Shown piece after piece: positions 1 through 6,880 of a stretch of 39,426 nt of DNA (its first letter is position 1; each line of letters begins with the position of its first letter). The notes beneath the pieces were generated by a model. That model was not told where the DNA came from. It saw nothing but the letters and a program-made list of their open reading frames with translations, and did not search any database. The position numbers and the translations under genes are program-made. Source of the stretch: Neisseriaceae bacterium (GTDB lineage Bacteria; Pseudomonadota; Gammaproteobacteria; Burkholderiales; Neisseriaceae); contig JAGBKK010000014.1 of NCBI GenBank assembly GCA_017934045.1, forward strand, positions 1 through 39,426. The letters are read 5' to 3'.

Positions 1-35
1 CAAGATAGCGTGTCTACCAATTCCACCATGTCGGC
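1..35 (-). tRNA. tRNA-Leu, 5' part only (probably GAG anticodon)
   Basis: Read on the minus strand the segment starts GCCGACATGG, followed by GGAATTGGTAGACACGC, the acceptor stem and D-loop typical of bacterial tRNA-Leu. The frame continues CTATCTTG into the anticodon loop, and the window ends at the first anticodon base, G, so GAG is the likely anticodon. The rest lies outside the window. tpiA-secG-tRNA-Leu is a familiar Neisseria gene order, which supports the call. Confidence 0.85.
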
Positions 36-49
36 TTGCATTTTGATAA

Positions 50-394
50 CTATTCAGGAATAACAGGTTGTGTTCCGCCTTGTTGTGCAGGGGCAGCTGG
101 TGTGGCAGGAGCAGTTTGGGCAGGAGCGGTGTTAAAGTCCAAACCGCCTGTATTTTTGTTGGCATGCACATAGGCTAATGCCAAGCAGGTGCAGAAAAAC
201 ACCACGGCGGCAATGGCGGTGCTGCGGCTTAAAAAGTTAGCCGAACCAGACGCACCAAACACGCCTTGCGCACTGCCTGTGCCAAAAGCCGCACCTGCGT
301 CTGCCCCCTTGCCGTGTTGCATTAACACCAAAAAAATCACGGCAATCGCAGAAAAAATATTCACCAACCAAATCAGGGTTTTAAATGCTTCCAT
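50..394 (-). CDS. secG: Protein translocase subunit SecG
   Basis: SecG is the small, accessory inner-membrane subunit of the SecYEG channel that exports unfolded proteins. The 114-residue protein has two hydrophobic segments (about residues 4-24 and 55-77) around the family signature LMQHGKGADAG and a GASGSANFLSRST loop, followed by an Ala/Pro/Gln-rich tail, as in other beta-proteobacterial SecG proteins. The start lies two bases after the tpiA stop, so the two genes are cotranscribed and possibly translationally coupled. The tRNA-Leu starts 15 bases past the stop codon. The C-terminal tail is low complexity and unlikely to be conserved. Confidence 0.93.
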   Translation of the reverse strand: MEAFKTLIWLVNIFSAIAVIFLVLMQHGKGADAGAAFGTGSAQGVFGASGSANFLSRSTAIAAVVFFCTCLALAYVHANKNTGGLDFNTAPAQTAPATPAAPAQQGGTQPVIPE

Positions 395-396
395 TG

Positions 397-1143
397 TTAT
401 TCCGTTTGTGCGTTAGCGATAATGGCAGAAAAAGCGTCCGCTTTCAAAGACGCACCGCCGACCAATGCACCATTTACTTTGTCAATCGATAAAATATCAG
501 CGGCATTATTTGCATTAACACTGCCACCATAAAGGGTACGGATTGTAACATTTTCACCCAATATTGACAAGATTTCACGATGAATAAATGCGTGCATGTG
601 TTCAATTTGCGTAGCCGTTGCCACTTCACCTGTGCCAATCGCCCACACAGGCTCATACGCCACAGCAATATGATTCACCGACAAACCTTGCAAAACCGTT
701 AATTGTTTGCCAACCACAGCGGTTTCCTGCCTTGCTTGGCGTTGTTCCAGCGTTTCACCCACGCATAAAATGGGGATTAAATCGCATGCCAATGCGTTGT
801 CAATTTTTTTGCGAAGTATTTGATTTTGTTCATTAAAATAAGTTCTTCGCTCGGAGTGTCCAATTAACACAAATTTCGCACCGCAGTTTTTTATCATTGT
901 GGCAGAAACCTCGCCTGTGTATGCCCCCTTTTCGGCAAATGAACTACAATCTTGACTGCCAACAATAATTTGACTATTTTTAAGTAAATCAACCGCTTGC
1001 GATAAATAAGGAAACGGTGTGGCAATACCCACCAAAGCATGATCGTGATTGATTTTTGCAAGTTGTTGTAATAAAACAGCATTATCTGCTAAATTGCCGT
1101 TCATTTTCCAATTACCAAAAATCCATTGTTTGTGCCAAATCAT
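397..1143 (-). CDS. tpiA: Triosephosphate isomerase
   Basis: Interconverts dihydroxyacetone phosphate and glyceraldehyde 3-phosphate in the cytoplasm (glycolysis and gluconeogenesis). All family landmarks are present in 248 residues: GNWKMNG near the N-terminus with the substrate lysine, the catalytic histidine in IGHSERR, the catalytic glutamate in AYEPVWAIGTG with the mobile loop, and the phosphate-binding YGGSV and GALVGGASL near the C-terminus. Length is normal. It is the first gene of a tpiA-secG unit. A DUS (1155-1169) lies directly upstream of the start codon, and a 132-bp inverted-repeat element lies beyond it. Confidence 0.97.
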   Translation of the reverse strand: MIWHKQWIFGNWKMNGNLADNAVLLQQLAKINHDHALVGIATPFPYLSQAVDLLKNSQIIVGSQDCSSFAEKGAYTGEVSATMIKNCGAKFVLIGHSERRTYFNEQNQILRKKIDNALACDLIPILCVGETLEQRQARQETAVVGKQLTVLQGLSVNHIAVAYEPVWAIGTGEVATATQIEHMHAFIHREILSILGENVTIRTLYGGSVNANNAADILSIDKVNGALVGGASLKADAFSAIIANAQTE

Positions 1144-1154
1144 TTGATTATCCT

Positions 1155-1169
1155 TTCAGGCTGCCTGAA
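1155..1169. repeat. DNA uptake sequence (DUS), perfect 15-mer
   Basis: TTCAGGCTGCCTGAA, identical on both strands apart from the central base. It lies 11 bases upstream of tpiA. In Neisseriaceae such words are bound by the minor pilin ComP during transformation. Confidence 0.9.
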
Positions 1170-1196
1170 AAAAGCGGCTGGATTGTAACACATTCA

Positions 1197-1328
1197 GAGA
1201 ACCCTGCAAAACCCATTTTCACCTTTTATCATTACTCGCTGATAGCGAATAATCTTTTATAAAACAGTTAGTTGGGATTATTCGTTTTCCTACGGAACAC
1301 TCAGAATGACGAGTTTTGCAGGGGTCTC
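1197..1328. repeat. ~133-bp inverted-repeat element, copy 1 (MITE-like)
   Basis: The ends GAGAACCCTGCAAAAC and GTTTTGCAGGGGTCTC are inverted repeats of each other. Inside is a second inverted pair built on GCGAATAATC and GATTATTCG, then CTACGGAACACTCAGAATGACGA. Copies 2 (5470-5602) and 3 (11610-11742) share this architecture. It has no coding capacity. The ends resemble the GAGACC-TTTGCAAAA ends I recall for IS5-family elements of Neisseria, so it could be a miniature element mobilised in trans; that is inference. Confidence 0.8.
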
Positions 1329-1376
1329 TTTTTGAGAAACGCTATTATTTTTCTTCTTTTTTACATAAAAATAATT

Positions 1377-1424
1377 TATAATTCGATTGCTATTTTTTAT
1401 AAATGCGAATACTTATTATTTGCA
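1377..1424 (+). promoter_or_regulatory. Candidate feoAB promoter -10 and overlapping operator
   Basis: A TATAAT hexamer lies at 1377-1382. Just downstream is an imperfect 21-base palindrome at 1404-1424 (TGCGAATA-CTTAT-TATTTGCA), in the leader between the presumed transcription start and the ribosome-binding AGGAA at 1431. An iron- or oxygen-responsive regulator (Fur, FNR) would be expected for feo. The palindrome is not a good match to the Fur consensus, so the regulator is unknown. Confidence 0.3.
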
Positions 1425-1444
1425 ATCAATAGGAACACGAAATA

Positions 1445-3802
1445 ATGAATTTACACGACTTGCCGTTGGGGCAATTTGCGGTGATTAAATCGGTGAAAGC
1501 CGAGAAGAAGTTACGCCAGCATTTGTTGGATATGGGGTTGATTCCTGAAACGGTAGTAAAAATGGTGAAACACGCACCGATGGGCGACCCTTTGGAATTG
1601 TCCTTGCGTGGTTATACGCTGACTTTACGCAAGTCGGACGCAGCTCAAATTGAGATTGAAACCATTGCCCAACCTGCTTTCAGGCAGCCTGAACATGTGG
1701 CGGACACGGAATTGAAAAAGGAAACGCCGCACCCTGGTTTGGGCGAAGACGGTTTGTTTCATTCTAAAAAAGACGAAAAACCCTTGCCTGACCACGAGTT
1801 GCTGTCGTTTGCCTTGATTGGCAATCAAAACAGCGGCAAGACTACGCTGTTTAATCAACTTACTGGGGCAAAACAGCATGTGGGCAATTTTCCTGGTGTT
1901 ACGGTGGATCGTAAAAATGGGCAAATTAAACATTATGCGAATACGGTGATTACCGATTTACCTGGTATTTATTCAATGACGGCGTATTCTGATGAAGAAA
2001 AAATCGCCATTAATTTTTTATTGGAAAATCGTCCGCATTGCATTATCAATATTGTTGATGCCACAAATATCGAACGCAATTTGTATTTAACGATGCAGTT
2101 ATTGTCGCTGAATATTCCTGTGATTGTGGCATTAAATATGATGGACGAATTGGCGAATAACGGCGGTTCGATTGATATTAACGCAATGGAAGAATTGTTG
2201 GGCGTGCCTGTTATTCCGATTTCTGCGTCTAAAAATCAAGGGGTTGATGAGTTAGTGCGTCATGCGGTGCATATTGCTCACTACCAAGAAAAGCCACAAA
2301 AACAAGACTTTTGCGATAAAGACGACAATGGCGGTGCGGTGCATAATGCCTTGCATGCCATTATTCATTTAATTCAAAATAATGCCGATAAAACCAAAAT
2401 ACCTGCACGCTTTGCAACGGATAAATTATTGGAAGATGATGAATATATTATCAATAAATTAAATTTAGACAATCATCAAAAAGAAACCATTAACAAAATT
2501 GCCGAACAGTTAGAAAAAGAACGCGGCATAGACAAAAATGCGGCATTAGCCGATATGCGGTTTCGTTATATTGAAAAAGTCTGCTCACAAACAGTAAATA
2601 AACCGATTGAGAGCAAAGAGCAAAATCGTTCTAAAAAAATCGATCAATTATTAACAGGAAAATACACTGCCATTCCTTTATTTTTTGGCATTATGGCATT
2701 GATTTTTTACTTAACTTTCAATTTAGTCGGTGCAGGCTTGCAAGGATTATTTGAAGAGTGGATTGAGGCTGGCACAGGCTGGTTTGACGAAAAACTCACC
2801 GCTTGGGGTGCGAATGAAGTGTTGCACGGCTTGATTATTGACGGCATTTTCGCAGGCGTGGGCAGTGTTTTAACCTTTTTGCCGATTATTGTGGTGCTGT
2901 TTTTCTTCTTGGCGATTTTGGAAGATTCAGGCTACATCGCCCGTGTGGCGTTTGTGATGGACAGATTACTGCGTGGTATGGGACTTTCAGGGCGGTCGAT
3001 TGTGCCAATGTTGATTGGCTTTGGCTGTTCCGTGCCTGCGATTATGGCAACACGCACCCTACCGTCCGACCGCGACCGCAAAATGACGGTATTACTCACG
3101 CCGATGATGAGTTGCACTGCCAAACTGCCGATTTACGCCTTTTTTGTCGCCGCTTTTTTCCCCAAACAAGGCGGATTGATTATGTCAGGCTTATATTTAT
3201 TCGGTATCATCACCGCCATTTTAATAGCCCTAATCTATCGTAAAACCCTATTCAAAGGCGAACCGATTCCGTTTGTGTTAGAAATTCCGCCGTATCGTTT
3301 TCCCACCATTCGCAACATTGTGCAACTGTTGTGGGAAAAAGCCAAAGGCTTTATTCAGCGAGCCTTTACGGTGATTTTTCTCGGCACGATTATCATTTGG
3401 TTTTTACAAAGTTTCGATTTGCATTTTAATCTTACCGAAGATTCATCGACCAGCATTTTAGCCGCCATTACAGGCATTTTTGCCCCCATTATGCAACCCT
3501 TGGGCTTGGGCGATTGGCGTGTGGGTGCCAGTTTGGTGGCAGGCTTTATCGCCAAAGAAGGCGTGGTGTCCAGCATGGAAGTGCTGTTTGGCGACAATCT
3601 CACCGCCATTTTAACGCCACTAACTGCCGCCACCATGTTGGTGTTTTCCCTACTCTACACCCCCTGTTTGGCAGCCATTGCCACCGTCAAACGCGAACTC
3701 GGCGGCAAATGGGCAGTGTTTGTGGTGATTTGGCAATGCGTGATTGCATGGATTTTGGCAATGATTGTAAAATTAGTGCTTATGGCTTTTGGTGTGCAGT
3801 AG
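1445..3802 (+). CDS. feoB: Fused ferrous iron transporter FeoA-FeoB
   Basis: Imports Fe(II) across the inner membrane. The 785-residue protein starts with a complete FeoA domain (about 1-75, SH3-like, with LRQHLLDMGLIP and LSLRGYTLTLR). A hydrophilic linker of about 45 residues follows, part of which (FRQPE) is encoded by a DUS at 1679. Then comes FeoB: the G-domain with GNQNSGKTT (126-134), VGNFPGVTV (146-154), DLPG (171-174) and NMMD (231-234), a helical regulatory domain, and a polytopic membrane part with two Gate-like regions (GFGCSVPAI and SLLYTPCLAAI). feoA and feoB are usually separate genes; here one reading frame covers both without a break. The start is supported by AGGAA nine bases upstream. 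The Cys-rich partner gene lies at 5278, behind two unrelated genes. Confidence 0.95.
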   Translation: MNLHDLPLGQFAVIKSVKAEKKLRQHLLDMGLIPETVVKMVKHAPMGDPLELSLRGYTLTLRKSDAAQIEIETIAQPAFRQPEHVADTELKKETPHPGLGEDGLFHSKKDEKPLPDHELLSFALIGNQNSGKTTLFNQLTGAKQHVGNFPGVTVDRKNGQIKHYANTVITDLPGIYSMTAYSDEEKIAINFLLENRPHCIINIVDATNIERNLYLTMQLLSLNIPVIVALNMMDELANNGGSIDINAMEELLGVPVIPISASKNQGVDELVRHAVHIAHYQEKPQKQDFCDKDDNGGAVHNALHAIIHLIQNNADKTKIPARFATDKLLEDDEYIINKLNLDNHQKETINKIAEQLEKERGIDKNAALADMRFRYIEKVCSQTVNKPIESKEQNRSKKIDQLLTGKYTAIPLFFGIMALIFYLTFNLVGAGLQGLFEEWIEAGTGWFDEKLTAWGANEVLHGLIIDGIFAGVGSVLTFLPIIVVLFFFLAILEDSGYIARVAFVMDRLLRGMGLSGRSIVPMLIGFGCSVPAIMATRTLPSDRDRKMTVLLTPMMSCTAKLPIYAFFVAAFFPKQGGLIMSGLYLFGIITAILIALIYRKTLFKGEPIPFVLEIPPYRFPTIRNIVQLLWEKAKGFIQRAFTVIFLGTIIIWFLQSFDLHFNLTEDSSTSILAAITGIFAPIMQPLGLGDWRVGASLVAGFIAKEGVVSSMEVLFGDNLTAILTPLTAATMLVFSLLYTPCLAAIATVKRELGGKWAVFVVIWQCVIAWILAMIVKLVLMAFGVQ

Positions 3803-3809
3803 AACGCGG

Positions 3810-3824
3810 TTCAGGCTGCCTGAA
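3810..3824. repeat. DNA uptake sequence (DUS), perfect 15-mer
   Basis: It begins eight bases after the feoAB stop. With the imperfect copy at 3896-3910 it brackets a short repeat-rich spacer upstream of the AT-rich gene pair. Confidence 0.9.
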
Positions 3825-3868
3825 ACGAAATAACCGAAACGCCGTAGGGTGGGCATCTATGTCAAGAG

Positions 3869-3886
3869 CAACGCCGACAGGCGTTG
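3869..3886. repeat. CAACGCC-gaca-GGCGTTG hairpin
   Basis: A perfect 7-bp stem with loop GACA. It is almost the same as the hairpin at 23563-23580 (CAACGCT-gaca-AGCGTTG), where one base pair has changed on both sides. A fragment of a GTAGGGTGGGCAT-type repeat lies just upstream (3844-3856). Confidence 0.6.
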
Positions 3887-3925
3887 ATCGATTATTTCAG
3901 GCAGCCTAAAAAAAGGAAAATAGCC

Positions 3926-4321
3926 ATGTTTTATTATTTACTCGGTCAATTTACACCTTTGGGTAAAATTTATTGTGAAAATGATATACCGATAATTATT
4001 CAATACAATCAACCCTTAATTAAATTGCCTGACGATAATTATTTATCCATACGATTTATTGATATAAAATCAGACAGTTTAAGAATGAAAGTAGGCAATA
4101 CTTATGAAACCATTATAAATATAATAACCTTATCACCCGAAGCATTAGCATTTTATCAGAAAAAGGATTTTATTTCGCTTTTTCCACAAGAACATTTATA
4201 TGAAATCGGCAACACAAAAGAAGTATTCGCCACATTTCAAATAATTGATTATTTAATGGATAACACCACAAATATCAATTATTACCACTATAACCGTTTA
4301 TTAAGAGAATGGCATAAATAG
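3926..4321 (+). CDS. Hypothetical protein, AT-rich, first gene of a two-gene insert
   Basis: A 131-residue protein I do not recognise. The ATG at 3926 follows AAAAGGAAAA at a good distance; the upstream in-frame extension would only translate a degenerate DUS and is discarded. The composition is strongly biased to Ile, Asn, Tyr and Lys, and base content is far more AT-rich than in feoAB. There is no signal peptide or membrane segment, and it looks like a soluble mixed alpha/beta protein. The next gene starts ten bases after its stop, so the pair is almost certainly one transcript. An accessory role such as a self-protection pair is possible, but nothing in the sequence shows it. Confidence 0.7.
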   Translation: MFYYLLGQFTPLGKIYCENDIPIIIQYNQPLIKLPDDNYLSIRFIDIKSDSLRMKVGNTYETIINIITLSPEALAFYQKKDFISLFPQEHLYEIGNTKEVFATFQIIDYLMDNTTNINYYHYNRLLREWHK

Positions 4322-4331
4322 GAGCAATACA

Positions 4332-5141
4332 ATGAAAAACAATGCTTTATTGATTGAAGTGGATAGCATGAGACATTCGTTTGCTATATTAAAAGCGATT
4401 GTTCAAAAATATCAAAAATGTAAAATTTTTTATTTGGGCGATGCTACTGTTCCCATATTCGATACAGAAGAAGTTATTGCAATGTTAGAAGAATATAAGC
4501 ATTGCATAGAAATTGAAATCAACAATGAAGATACAAGTGAAAAAGATAGACAAGAATTAAATCAAATACATAAAGAAATCAATATATTACAACAAAAAAT
4601 AGGCATTATAAATAGCGAATTTATTAGATTTACAAAAGAACAATCAGCGATTGATATATTTAAGATAAAACAATTAGACGAGCAAGCCCTTGCCATATTA
4701 TGGTATGTCGCATTTTGTGCTATTTTTGGAGATTGGGCTTTTTTAATTGCACCACTAAATACTTCTAATAATAAAGCAATAAAATATTATGTTGAAGACC
4801 TTGATAATGCAGGACAAAGTGCTATCGGCACTGAAAATTTTGGCGAAACTCGAATAAAAGATTTTATTCAAGCCATTAAATCTTTGTCTAATGATTTAGA
4901 ATTTATGTATTTAACGCAATTATGGGGTGAATATAACCGCACGGCATTATTTTCTTGTGCCGATAAAGAACTATTTGATTACATTAAAAATCTGCCAGAA
5001 AATAATCAATTACTATATAATCGTAATGGTGATTATTACTATAAACCTGTGCTTGATTACAGCGATGAAATCCTACTCAACGCCTGCCCTTGCGATGGCG
5101 TTTATATCGGTGCTTATATGGTCAAACAACTTCAAAATTGA
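4332..5141 (+). CDS. Hypothetical protein, AT-rich, second gene of the insert
   Basis: A 269-residue protein of unknown function, preceded by AGGAGC in the gap after the upstream gene. It contains a charged, helix-prone stretch (about residues 70-105, rich in Glu, Lys and Gln), then a hydrophobic patch with LAILWYVAFCAIFGDWAFL (about 120-138) that could be a buried helix or a single membrane segment. The C-terminal part has several Trp and Tyr residues. Low GC and Asn/Ile/Lys richness match its partner and not the surrounding genes. The last codons and the stop lie inside a repeat element (5116-5224), so the native C-terminus may have been replaced. Confidence 0.68.
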   Translation: MKNNALLIEVDSMRHSFAILKAIVQKYQKCKIFYLGDATVPIFDTEEVIAMLEEYKHCIEIEINNEDTSEKDRQELNQIHKEINILQQKIGIINSEFIRFTKEQSAIDIFKIKQLDEQALAILWYVAFCAIFGDWAFLIAPLNTSNNKAIKYYVEDLDNAGQSAIGTENFGETRIKDFIQAIKSLSNDLEFMYLTQLWGEYNRTALFSCADKELFDYIKNLPENNQLLYNRNGDYYYKPVLDYSDEILLNACPCDGVYIGAYMVKQLQN

Positions 5142-5224
5142 AATGCGTTGGCGTGTCTTGCCGTATTATTTATACTGTCTTCGCCACGCCGCCTGTTTCA
5201 CTTTTGAATTTATTTGACTATACT
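5116..5224. repeat. ~108-bp inverted-repeat element, copy A
   Basis: The left end ATATGGTCAAACAACTTCAA and the right end, read on the other strand, TATAGTCAAATAAATTCAA, are inverted repeats extending about 30 bases. The centre contains a segment that reads GACAGTATAAATAATACGGC on the minus strand. The same centre occurs in copy B (36023-36130). It overlaps the 3' end of the gene at 4332. I recall a closely similar core (ACAGTACAAATAGTACGGCA) in small repeats of pathogenic Neisseria. Confidence 0.75.
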
Positions 5225-5235
5225 AAACAATAATG

Positions 5236-5250
5236 TTCAGGCTGCCTGAA
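5236..5250. repeat. DNA uptake sequence (DUS), perfect 15-mer
   Basis: Lies between the repeat element and the Cys-rich gene, 27 bases upstream of that gene's ATG. Confidence 0.9.
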
Positions 5251-5277
5251 AACATTTGACTAAATAAAGGAATAAAG

Positions 5278-5454
5278 ATGATTAACATTTTATTAGGCTT
5301 ACTTATTATCGTTGCCGTGCTTTTATCGCTGTGGGCAATACAAATCAAACGCAAACACGGCGGCGGTTGTGGTGGCTGTGGCACAGGTTGTGGCAATACT
5401 TGCGGCGGTTGTGGCTCGTCTTGTTTAACTGAACAAAAAGACGAAAAAGAATAA
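5278..5454 (+). CDS. FeoB-associated Cys-rich membrane protein
   Basis: A 58-residue protein. An N-terminal membrane helix (MINILLGLLIIVAVLLSLWA) is followed by a short basic stretch (KRKHGG), then a cluster of seven cysteines in glycine-rich spacing (CGGCGTGCGN, TCGGCG, SSC) and a charged tail. This is the architecture of the small proteins commonly encoded beside feoB and named after it. They are thought to assist the transporter on the cytoplasmic side, but their role is not settled. AAAGGAATAAAG gives a clear ribosome-binding site. It is separated from feoAB by the AT-rich pair, so the operon seems to have been split. Confidence 0.8.
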   Translation: MINILLGLLIIVAVLLSLWAIQIKRKHGGGCGGCGTGCGNTCGGCGSSCLTEQKDEKE

Positions 5455-5469
5455 ATGAATGGTCATAAA

Positions 5470-5602
5470 AAGACCCCTGCAAAACCCATTATTCACCTTT
5501 CGTCATTACTCGCCGATAGCGAAGAATCTTTTATAAAACAGTTAGTTGAGATTCTTCGTTTTCCTACGGAAAACTCTGAATGACGAGTTTTGCAGGAGTC
5601 TC
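5470..5602. repeat. ~133-bp inverted-repeat element, copy 2 (MITE-like)
   Basis: Ends AAGACCCCTGCAAAAC and GTTTTGCAGGAGTCTC. The inner inverted pair is GCGAAGAATC with GATTCTTCG. It lies 16 bases downstream of the Cys-rich gene and could fold into a long hairpin that acts as its terminator. Confidence 0.85.
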
Positions 5603-5615
5603 AAACAATGCGTTT

Positions 5616-5627
5616 AGGCTGCCTGAA
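5616..5627 (+). repeat. DUS 12-mer AGGCTGCCTGAA with degenerate left flank
   Basis: The flank is TTT instead of TTC, so only AGGCTGCCTGAA is intact, not its mirror form. It lies upstream of minC. Confidence 0.75.
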
Positions 5628-5789
5628 AAAGCAGTACGCTGTTTTTTTATATCATCAAACAACTCCCCCAAATCATTTTCCGTGATAAATAAAATCTTTC
5701 GATTTAATAGAGTTGAAATAAAACGGTTATCAGGGTAAAATGCGATAGTTTTGTTTTTCAACCTTTTAACTATCTGATTAAAACCGCAA

Positions 5790-6863
5790 ATGAGTTCTGC
5801 TTTTGTTATCAAATCTGCTCGCATTGAAACGCTTTCCATTCTCTTAAAAGATGGAAACATTGATACACTCACCGCAGAACTTGTCGCATCTTCTGCTCAT
5901 TTATCCCAATTTAAGGGTATGCCTTTTGTGCTTGATGTGCATTTATTGCCTGACCCTTGGGGGTTGGATATTAAAGCCGTGTGGAAATGTTTTGCCGCTC
6001 ATCAAGTGCGGATTATTGCCATTCGTCATACCGAAGCCGATTATGAAGCCAAAGTGGTGCAATATGGTTTGCCGTTTATTTTAATTTCCAATAAGGAAAA
6101 AGACGCAGCCGTCCCACAAGCCAAAGCCGAAGTGCCAGCTGCACCCCAAGTGCCGCCGCAATCGAATGTACAGCAAGAACAAATTCAACGCTTAAAAGAT
6201 CAAGTTTTGCAACTGAAACAACAACTTGCACAAGCACAGGCGGCAGCTCAACCCACCATACAACAAGAACAGGTAGAACGCTTAAAAGCTCAAATTATTC
6301 AACTGAAACAACAAGTTGGGCAAGCACAGCAAGGGCAGTCGAACGAACAGCAACTTTTTGCTTTGCAGCAAGAGTTGCAACAAACCAAGCAATCGTATGA
6401 AACACAAGTGCAGGACTTGCAACAACAGTTGCAACAAGCACAACAAACCATACAAGAACAAACCCCAAGGCAACCTGAACCGCCAGTTCAGCAACCTGTG
6501 CAACGCAATTTACCCACTTCATCACCCACCATTATTGTGGATAAACCTGTGCGTTCAGGGCAGCAAATTTATGCTGAGGGCGGCGATGTGATTTGCACGG
6601 CGTTGGTTAGTCAAGGGTCGGAAATCATTGCCGATGGCAATATTCATATTTACGCACCGTTTCGTGGGCGAGCGTTGGCAGGTGCGTCAGGCGATAAAAA
6701 CGCTCGCATTTTCATTCACTCTATGCAAGGACAGCTGATTTCCATTGCAGGCGTTTATCGTATTTTCGATAAAGAATTGCCCGCATCCTTGTATGGAAAA
6801 TCGGTTGTCGTTTCATTGGACGGCGGAAAATTGAACATTACTGCATTAAGCGGTATTTCTTAA
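5790..6863 (+). CDS. minC: Septum site-determining protein MinC with coiled-coil insert
   Basis: MinC blocks FtsZ polymerisation and, with MinD, keeps division away from unwanted sites. The N-terminal FtsZ-inhibiting domain spans about residues 1-103 (FVIKSARIETLSILL, KGMPFVLDV). The C-terminal beta-helix MinD-binding domain spans about 246-357 (DKPVRSGQQIYA, FRGRALAGASGD). Between them lies a linker of about 140 residues instead of a short one. Residues 128-224 are glutamine-rich and heptad-like, and a 30-codon unit is duplicated in tandem (from nucleotides 6177 and 6267). At 357 residues it is more than 100 longer than the neisserial MinC I recall. minD follows after 17 bases. No clear Shine-Dalgarno precedes ATG 5790; the start is chosen because the conserved N-terminal strand begins there. 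Confidence 0.93.
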   Translation: MSSAFVIKSARIETLSILLKDGNIDTLTAELVASSAHLSQFKGMPFVLDVHLLPDPWGLDIKAVWKCFAAHQVRIIAIRHTEADYEAKVVQYGLPFILISNKEKDAAVPQAKAEVPAAPQVPPQSNVQQEQIQRLKDQVLQLKQQLAQAQAAAQPTIQQEQVERLKAQIIQLKQQVGQAQQGQSNEQQLFALQQELQQTKQSYETQVQDLQQQLQQAQQTIQEQTPRQPEPPVQQPVQRNLPTSSPTIIVDKPVRSGQQIYAEGGDVICTALVSQGSEIIADGNIHIYAPFRGRALAGASGDKNARIFIHSMQGQLISIAGVYRIFDKELPASLYGKSVVVSLDGGKLNITALSGIS

Positions 6864-6880
6864 CTTTGAGGACGATTAAA

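Noticed and set aside
1404-1424. Fur box upstream of feoAB
   Set aside because: The palindrome has the right place, but too few matches to the 19-base Fur consensus to name it a Fur site.
5564-5872. A 102-codon minus-strand frame overlapping the start of minC
   Set aside because: Its C-terminal part translates a DUS and the repeat element, and its N-terminal part is antisense to the conserved start of minC. No ribosome-binding site. The middle looks protein-like but cannot be supported.
6866-6880. TTG 6866 as the minD start
   Set aside because: It would place the Shine-Dalgarno GAGGA inside the coding sequence; GTG 6881 gives the conserved MAKVIVVTSG start.
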